A DNA stretch of 64,000 bases from positions 806,001 through 870,000 of the forward strand of contig NC_064554.1 of NCBI RefSeq assembly GCF_023856365.1. Direction: 5' to 3'. The notes under the pieces are model-generated. The model was not told the DNA's origin. It was given only the letters and a program-made list of their open reading frames with translations, and did not search any database. Made by a program: the position numbers and the translations under genes. Position 1 is the first letter of the stretch, and every line of letters begins with the position of its first letter. Positions 57,601-64,000 of the stretch are shown piece by piece. The stretch is from Brienomyrus brachyistius. Its lineage: Eukaryota > Chordata > Actinopteri > Osteoglossiformes > Mormyridae.

Positions 57601-58099
57601 CTCCGCGGGGCAGCACGATGAGGGGCACGCGGGCAGAAAAGTGCGTCTGTGAGCGCACACTCCGAGTTCAGGGTTAGCTTGCGGTCTCTGTGCGGGGCAC
57701 ACTTTTCAAAAGGTGTAGTACTTTTCTCAATTGACTTGGCCTTTCAAAACATCAGAAATGGCACCCCTTCCCACGACCTTGATCATTTTTATGGCTCATT
57801 TCATTCTCGGCATATTTTCAACCCTGACCCCCCCTCAAGGACTCGACCAGTACAACCAATACAACACAAACACACATAACCTGGCTGTATGGACCAACCA
57901 AGGCCAGTCACCACAAGCAGCAGCCCCGGGAGAATGCAACATTACAGCCACTCTATTCACCACAGTGGGGAAACTGGATAATGTTCAAATTCAGACAATC
58001 TTGCTCTCCATGAGACACACACAAACATATATACTCCCAGTAACACAGTTTGGAGTCAATGTTCAGAGTCACCTAGTGCATCGTCGCTTAAGCAGTTGG
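57601..58099. other. Unrecognised sequence
   Basis: A frame from 57758 begins with a hydrophobic, signal-peptide-like stretch (MAPLPTTLIIFMAHFILGIF), but nothing after it is recognisable and the frame ends next to a SINE. It is not called as a gene. Confidence 0.4.
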
Positions 58100-58220
58100 A
58101 ATTAGGGGCCTTGATCTAGGGCCCAACAGTGACATGATTACTGATCATGTGGGTTGGAATCCACAACCTTCTGCTGCCTTCCCTCCCTGCCCAACCCCCT
58201 AAGCTACACAACGCTGCCTT
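58100..58220 (-). mobile_element. tRNA-SINE fragment, minus strand
   Basis: TAGGGGCCTTGATCTAGGGC, then GGGTTGGAATCCACAACCTT (reversed box B region) and CCCCCTAAGCTACACAACGC, mirror the heads of the other SINE copies. Confidence 0.6.
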
Positions 58221-59070
58221 GATAGCCTGGATAGTTAACATGGCGTGTGTGAGAGGCTGCGCAGAGACAGAGATGGGTAGAACAAGTGACTCTGGGGAGG
58301 GATTTTGTGTAAGACAAAACATTTTAGTGTCGGCAGTTATGCGAAAATGGGAACCATATTGGTGAGTAACTCATGCTGGGGAAGAAGTGAAATCTGCCAC
58401 TTACTGCGATTTGGAAGGGAGCCACACCATTAATGAAACAGGGGGTGAGCGCAGCAGAGCAGGGTGGGAGAGGACAGCAATACTTGAAAGTATGTGGGGG
58501 TGGGGAGAGAATGGAGTCCTGCTCAAGCTTCTTTCTTCAGGGCAAACACAACAAACATGATGCTACTGCTGATTTACTGCTTCTCAGATGCTACTGTTTG
58601 ATGCTGCTTCCACGAGTGCCTTCTCTCTGCCGCCTCCATCAGAGCAAGATGTGCTGTGTGAGGAGCGGGCAGTTCTCTGTCGTCTTAATCGCTGGCGTGC
58701 TACATGATGGCTTTCTATCCCATCTTCTTGGACAGTAACATCAGAACAGGGTTTAATCACTGAGCACTGAATCATCACTTGGCTCTGCACTGATTTGTTT
58801 TTTTGTCATGTCTATTTTAGCATAACTGTTTCAGTTAAAAACAAAACAAGAAGACTGAAATTGTGCTGGTTCTCAGTATTCAGTTTTTCTTTAAGTTTCT
58901 AAATGCACAGTGTGAGTGGACTTGGTTGTCGGTGTCAAGGAAGTTGGGCAGGCAAGCGCAAGCTTTTTACAGGTGGGGACTTCGACCAATGGGAGAAGGC
59001 GGAAGCAGAAGGTGAAGTGATATGAGTGTGGAGTAGGCTGTGGGGTGGATAGATTTACAGTTTTTTTTAT
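58221..59070. other. Unrecognised sequence
   Basis: No gene or repeat recognised. Confidence 0.4.
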
Positions 59071-59231
59071 GTTAGCAGATAGTTTTATCCAAAACAGGGT
59101 CAGACAATCGGAGGTTAAGAGCCTCACTCAGGTGCCACATGGCAAAGTCACTTCACCGACCCTGAGATTTTAACTAGTGTCTGTCCAAATGCAGGCACAG
59201 TGTGCTAACCCACTGATCCACACGGCACCCC
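59071..59231 (-). mobile_element. tRNA-SINE with L2-like tail, minus strand
   Basis: On the minus strand: head GGGTGCCGTGTGGATCAGTG and GGTTAGCACACTG, body TGAGTGAGGCTCTTAACCTC, and 3' tail GTTTTGGATAAAACTATCTG then CTAAC. The tail is the L2-type SINE tail, better kept than at 42.2 kb. Confidence 0.75.
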
Positions 59232-59573
59232 CTGAATGAACTAGAGAAACTGGGCTTGGATAGACAAATGGACCGGGGGCTAGGTGGACAGATGGACAGG
59301 CAGACAGACGGATGGACGGACGGACAGTCCAAAGGGAAAATGCAGGTTCATAGTAGCAGGACACGCATTGAGACACACATTAGGATGTCTGAGCAGTATG
59401 AAGAATGGAAGCAGGATTAGCTTGGGAGGGGGCTGGGCTGCTCCGCTGAGTCAGCCACTGTGCACCGAGTCTCCGGCAGGTGCTGAGTCAGGGTGGAGGA
59501 ATGTGCTTTTCTGAGAGGGTCATGAGGGCTCCCTTCTGCTGCCTGTGCGTCTGCGTATGCGTGAGCCAGAGAA
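59232..59573. other. Unrecognised sequence with a GGAC/GACA-rich patch
   Basis: A GGACAGATGGACAGG-type patch covers about 59270-59330. No gene. Confidence 0.4.
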
Positions 59574-59608
59574 TGGGGGGGGGGGGTATGTGGGGGGGGG
59601 GGGGGGGT
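59574..59608. repeat. Two G runs
   Basis: G runs of 12 (59575-59586) and 16 (59592-59607) bases separated by TATGT. Confidence 0.9.
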
Positions 59609-59802
59609 GGAGACTCTCCAGGGATTGCGTGCCGACATCAAATGTTTACCTGTAACAAAAAGAAAGAGGAAGGTGTAGAAGGGGGGTTAAAGGGAAAAAA
59701 ACATCTGTGGTTTACAGGAGTGGGCGGGGAAGCAGGGCTGAGAGCAGAGCTTCGCACGCAACTTAACAATGGCGCCTTTATGAAGGCTATGCTGCATTAG
59801 CT

Positions 59803-59869
59803 GGGCGCGTACGCAGACACACACGCGCGGGCACACACACACACATTCTCACACACACGCGTGCACGCA
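59803..59869. repeat. Alternating purine-pyrimidine (CA/CG) tract
   Basis: Interspersed CA and CG dinucleotides (ACACACGCGCGGGCACACAC and CACACACACGCGTGCACGC). Confidence 0.85.
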
Positions 59870-59953
59870 AGCCCAGGGAGAGTTTGAGCACTTCGCAGGC
59901 CAGAATTCCTCAATCTTTTTAACTGACTGACTGCACTTTAAGGTGGTGGTGGT

Positions 59954-59969
59954 GGGGGGGGGGGGGGGG
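59954..59969. repeat. G run
   Basis: A 16-base G run preceded by GGTGGTGGTGGT. Confidence 0.9.
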
Positions 59970-60119
59970 ATCTTGTTTTTGCTCCTTAATACTAATGGGG
60001 AACTAGGTCACAGTGCAGCAGATTGAGGTAACAATTCAAGCTCAACAGTATATTCTCCTTTATATTACACATTAGTTGTGAATTAATCATTATTGTTATA
60101 ATTATTATTTAAATGTACT

Positions 60120-60232
60120 GTGATGGGAAGGAACCCCATCCTATTCCCTGCCTTGTCCCCCACTGGGATAAGCTCCAGACGCCCCGCAACCCTGAATAGG
60201 ACAAGAGGTTATTGAGGATGGATGGATGGATG
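60120..60232 (+). mobile_element. SINE 3' fragment with (GGAT)n tail
   Basis: GATGGGAAGGAACCCCATCC, TATTCCCTGCCTTGTCCCCC, GGGATAAGCTCCAGACGCCC and a GGATGGATGGATGGAT tail. 5' truncated. Confidence 0.8.
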
Positions 60233-61293
60233 TTTACATTTAGGAGCATTTTGAGGATTATGGTGACGAGCTACCCTGCGCTGGATGAATGGCAGGTATG
60301 CAACGGTATAACTAAAGGCCTGCTTAAAGGTGCCCAGTGTCCGGAAGAATGATTCACCCCCAAAGTCAGAACGTCCAGTCTCCTTTGAGGGTGAGGCCCG
60401 CACACTCGACATTTTAACCTTTCCCCATCGAGCTGACGTATGAGGTAGGGGGAATTATGGAACGCCAACACGTGCATGCCCAGCCACAGCAGCAGTTTAC
60501 TCCAAGATGGGTTAGTGACTTTCCATCCTCTTCAGTTCAGGAGCATATATTCAAGAAAGTAAAAAACAAATTCAAGACAATTTTTTTTATAAATATATCT
60601 GTCCCAGGTTGCGATTAGTGTAGAGAGTCATCAGTTGGAGAGCTGATTGGCAGCTTTGCGTGTTAAGGGGAGCGACTGGTAAATTGCCCCGGGTATTTGC
60701 GGTCAGCACAGTGTGTCAGCAGCGTGTGTGTGTGTGTGCGTGCGCGCGACAGATGCAGATGGCTCGGGATCCTCGCCGCGCAGACTACCTCCTGCTTGCA
60801 GAGCAGGCACAATAGGCTGCATTGTTCTGAGAGGCAGGCCTCTGCGTGCTCATGCTGAACTCTACCTGATCGAGACAGGTGTAGTGCTCCAAGTCACGCA
60901 GAGCTCCCGCCGCAGAGGCGGTGTGGGAAATGGGGCTCGCACGCACAGCAAATACAGACAGCAACCGACACACACGTGTACGTCATGTATGGCTGTGCAT
61001 GCATTCTATACATGTGTTCATATATAAAATGTACACAACCACAGGTGAGCAGGATTCTCTGCATCTTTGATCCAGCACAGTATGACTCTTCCAGTTGAGT
61101 TTGTATTTTATTGGGATGCAAATTCTCACATCTGTGTTCAGTTTGCACCCATGTTATGCTCCCCCTGGGTCTCCCCACTGCTGGGTCTGGTGTCAGGCAC
61201 TTGAAAAGCATCTAAGGGCAAATTAAAAGTCTCAGAGCTTAAGGGAATGATTAAGAAGCCAGGATGGGGAGAACTCATATAAGAAACAGCGTG
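60233..61293. other. Unrecognised sequence with a Z-DNA-like tract
   Basis: CGTGTGTGTGTGTGTGCGTG and CGCGCG (60722-60749) is an alternating purine-pyrimidine run. No gene recognised. Confidence 0.45.

Positions 61294-61335
<42 letters not shown>
61294..61335. repeat. (ATT)n microsatellite
   Basis: About 13 ATT units. Confidence 0.95.
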
Positions 61336-61336
<1 letters not shown>

Positions 61337-63469
61337 TGGCAGCAATGTGAATGACGGACTGTCTACTTTTTACTTAAGGTGGTATGACAATCTGCGGGCC
61401 TGAAGAGGACGATCTGGTAAACTACCTTAATTAATTGTTTTCATCATAACCAAATTAATTTTGATTAACTGATTTCATTGATTTAAGATGGTTAACACTG
61501 TGTTCCACCAACACCCAAACGGGTTCCCGGGTTTTCCAGACCGTTACAAAAATTCTTTGATCCATAGCGAAGACGGGTTGGTGGGGGCTGATCGAGGTCT
61601 AAGAGGGACATAACATAATGCCAAATCGCGCTGAAAACGATTCCCAGCGATGTATCTTTGTGGGACACGGAGCTTGCCAGTCTCGAGTTTCCATGCCATC
61701 AGTGCATCTATCCCGCTTTAGGCTAGTTGATGAATAACCGCAGTAGTGTCTCCCAAGGAGCCAGAGCACGGCTCTAGTGCTCCGCTGCATAAGGAAGCAT
61801 TTGTTCCAGTCCGGTTGAATGGAGCCTTGTGCCGAAGGTAGCGGAAAGATACAGCAGAATACCCAGCGGTCAGAAAAACAAGTGGCCGCGATCCGCACTA
61901 GTAATTATAATGAACATCGAACTGTCTCGCACATGCCAAGCCAACAAAATAATCGCACTGTATATAATTATTTTGGTCGCGCAGGTGGTCGAGATGTAAT
62001 CAACCTAATCAGTAATAAGTGGGGTAAATTCGTATGATTTTATCGAGCCGATTACTTTTTCATGTGTGTTTTCCTTTCCTTTCCATCTCCGTGGCATTTA
62101 GTGGTTTTTACGGAAGAGAAGCCACACAACAGCGACAAATAAGTCTATAACAGACCCAGGACTAAACAAAGACGGTACAGTAACGCGCAGTGTAGGTTCC
62201 TTTAAGCAGAAAACACTACATAGTTTCATACATATGTATATATTTTATAGTATTCTAATATATTGTTGTCATGTTTTACTAGTTGAAAAAATCCACATGA
62301 GCAGCGTCTGAGGAATGTGAAACAGGAATGCCGTTCTGTTACAAGAAAGGGGGTTTGATCGCTGAAAACAATGTCTTTGTGTTTTCTGCCCGGCCTCTAG
62401 TCACGCAACGCTGTATGTACAAACCTCCAAGAGGCTGTTGGACTCCGCGCACGAGAAAGTAATCAAGTGCCTTCAATTGACAAAATCGCGTGCGCTGCAG
62501 GTACACCAGGATTGCGCTGGACGGGAGCCAAGCAAAGGCGTATTATAAAAAACGGACCGGATCCCTTAGTAAGCGACATCAAACGGGATCTGACGGCTGC
62601 GCATTAGTACCTTTTTAAAAGTTTAATGTCCGGAATCACTCTGCATGCGAAGGAATTACGGCCATTTAAGCAGTTTTACCATTATATCATTTATTACCTA
62701 GCATGCCATTAAACGTAATGAATGCAACAAAACATGATCAATATCGTTTTAATTAGGTTTTTCCCCTTTTCAGAAGCCTCCAAAGTTTAAGAACTCCGGG
62801 ATAAAATATTTAGTGAAAAAAACATACATCCTTTCTGTTTTTTTCTGTTTTGGAATAATGGTGAATTGATGGACTTAGGGACTATTGCTTACAGTTAATA
62901 ATAATAATTGGTTAACATGAATCCATTGTTAAGATTCCATCCATCCATTTTCCAGACCGCTTATCGTACTCCGTGGAATCATATTCGCCTGCTAATGTTT
63001 TACAATGTTAGAGACTTTTATGACAAAAAGGAGATCAGGGCAAAACAAGCACATATAAATAGCACATTCACAAGAAAGCGACTGAGGGCGATGACTTTCT
63101 GTTGTGCTACGACAGCCGATTATTATTTCATTCGCAAAACCGAATCGAAAACTATAGCGTACATTACCAGCAGCCGTATCATGCTAAGCAATACATTAAG
63201 ATCATTTTAGCTTAAAACTCTTGCACATAAACTTTTTCACGTGTTGCTGAATGTGTTGTTTTTGTAAGGAATACAAATATTTCCATTAGCCTATGTTTGT
63301 ATTCGTTGGACAATATCAGTGTGTGCAACTTCACCTTATAAAATAAAAGTTACAAAACATTTATTTATATTTATTCTCTGTATTACCATCATCTTTAAAA
63401 TAATAATAATAGAAATATACACACATTCTACTTCATTACGCAATTGCGACTCGATGAACTGAGTGGAGA
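61336..63469. other. CpG-richer unrecognised sequence
   Basis: From about 61.5 to 62.7 kb CpG is more frequent than in most of the window. A 72-codon frame starts at 61819, with no recognisable domain and a weak start context. A reversed SINE-tail scrap (CCATCCATCCATTTTCCAGA) is at 62938-62960. This may be upstream flanking DNA of a gene to the right. Confidence 0.4.
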
Positions 63470-63494
63470 ACTACACCTCCCACAATTCTTTGCG
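63470..63494 (+). promoter_or_regulatory. ZNF143/THAP11-like promoter motif
   Basis: ACTACACCTCCCACAATTC followed by TTTGCG matches 19 of 25 positions of the ZNF143 SBS consensus as I remember it (ACTACAATTCCCAGCATGC then CTTGCG). Such sites usually lie within about 100 bp of vertebrate transcription starts. Promoter function is inferred. Confidence 0.5.
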
Positions 63495-63711
63495 TCCATG
63501 CGTCAGGTAAGCCCCTGGTGTCCATTGCTGTTCCGTACTAAGAATGGCTCAGTTTAGCAGAGGATTCCCTTTGCGTGAGACGACCAAAATGAGAAGTTGC
63601 TGAGGGCATGAGAAAGGTTTGCGGGACCGTGAGCGTATCTAGTCACTGATAAACCACGCTTCATCACAGGACGCAACTACTCCGGGATCATCATTGCAAG
63701 TGGATTGAAAA
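63470..63711 (+). other. Candidate 5' exon(s) of a gene continuing to the right
   Basis: A consensus splice donor CAG|GTAAGC follows at 63506/63507, and a second, weaker one, AAA|GTAAGA, at about 63711. Between them, ATG at 63544 has A at -3 and G at +4 but opens only 19 codons (stop at 63601-63603), as in an upstream ORF of a 5' leader. No acceptor site or coding exon is in the window, so this is a promoter/first-exon hypothesis only. Confidence 0.3.
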
Positions 63712-64000
63712 GTAAGATTTTAACTAGCACTTTGGATTTTAATCGAAGTGGTCGAACAACCTTTTCATTTTAAGCTCCACAAAACGTATGGATGTATTTT
63801 TGCCAATGTATTGCAGCTTCCGTTCACAACTTTATATTTTACCGCATTTGGCACTTTTACCTTTGTTAGGTATTGCCGTTTTGCGCACGTGGAGCGGTCT
63901 TTTGTATGGATGATACCTAAGTGGTGAGATAGCGGCTCTCATTCGTTTGGGGGCATATATTATGGGACATCATGAATAATCACCTAGTAGCTGCCGTCAA
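63712..64000. other. Unrecognised sequence at the window edge
   Basis: If the exon above is real, this is first-intron sequence. It contains GCGCACGTGGAGCGG near 63885. No coding segment recognised. Confidence 0.35.

Noticed and set aside
57758..58105. Frame with a signal-peptide-like start
   Set aside because: The hydrophobic start is suggestive, but the rest matches nothing I know and the frame ends against a SINE. Chance cannot be excluded.
61819..62037. 72-codon frame in the CpG-richer region
   Set aside because: No domain, weak start context, no splice evidence.

Overview
The window looks like intergenic or intronic DNA from a ray-finned fish, most likely a teleost. The evidence is the repeat content: a Rex3 LINE whose reverse-transcriptase region carries the sites of the standard fish Rex3 survey primers (one exact, one with a single mismatch), tRNA-derived SINEs ending in GGAT/GATG repeats, CR1/Rex1-like LINE copies, Tc1-like transposase remnants, many short hAT-type foldback elements and long microsatellites. 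Nothing looks bacterial or viral. No complete cellular protein-coding gene could be recognised, and no tRNA, rRNA or CRISPR array was seen. Nearly all long open frames are transposon remnants, frames held open by tandem repeats, or chance.

Layout. 1-17 kb: mostly unrecognised sequence with scattered foldback MITEs (1.6, 8.8, 10.7 and 16.0 kb), SINE pieces, a GGTCCCCA-type repeat (2.5 and 11.3 kb), a Tigger-like element (13.5 kb) and a Tc1 helix-turn-helix fragment (12.5 kb). 17-34 kb is the densest transposon zone. It holds a 458-bp solo LTR with a CTCF-like core (17.4 kb), a full tRNA-SINE (18.5 kb), three copies of a ~279-bp LTR family (20.8, 28.0, 31.6 kb), a CR1-like LINE on the minus strand (21.4-24.06 kb) abutting a Rex3 LINE on the plus strand (24.06-25.96 kb), a 1,029-bp solo LTR (26.6 kb), a 33/66-bp minisatellite (29.0 kb), a deleted Tc1/mariner element (31.9 kb) and a second CR1-like copy (32.4 kb). 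34-50 kb: a 49-bp minisatellite (34.6 kb), two more copies of the hAT foldback family first met at 18.05 kb, and a 57-bp minisatellite with a 169-bp higher-order period (49.1-50.3 kb). 50-61 kb: a ~340-bp pyrimidine tract, SINE fragments, G-runs and alternating CG/TG tracts. 61.5-64 kb is richer in CpG. Near 63.47 kb it has a ZNF143/THAP11-like motif followed by a consensus splice donor, the only place suggesting the 5' end of a cellular gene (transcribed rightward, continuing beyond the window).

No operon-like gene cooperation exists here. The visible relationships are between mobile elements: LINEs that could mobilise SINEs sharing their 3' tail, absent autonomous hAT elements that would have moved the MITEs (8-bp target duplications are visible), and LTR or MITE copies that brought in CTCF-like motifs. 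I found no convincing new biological system. The items most worth a second look are the hAT MITE family, the higher-order minisatellite, the CTCF-like motif set and the candidate promoter at the right edge.
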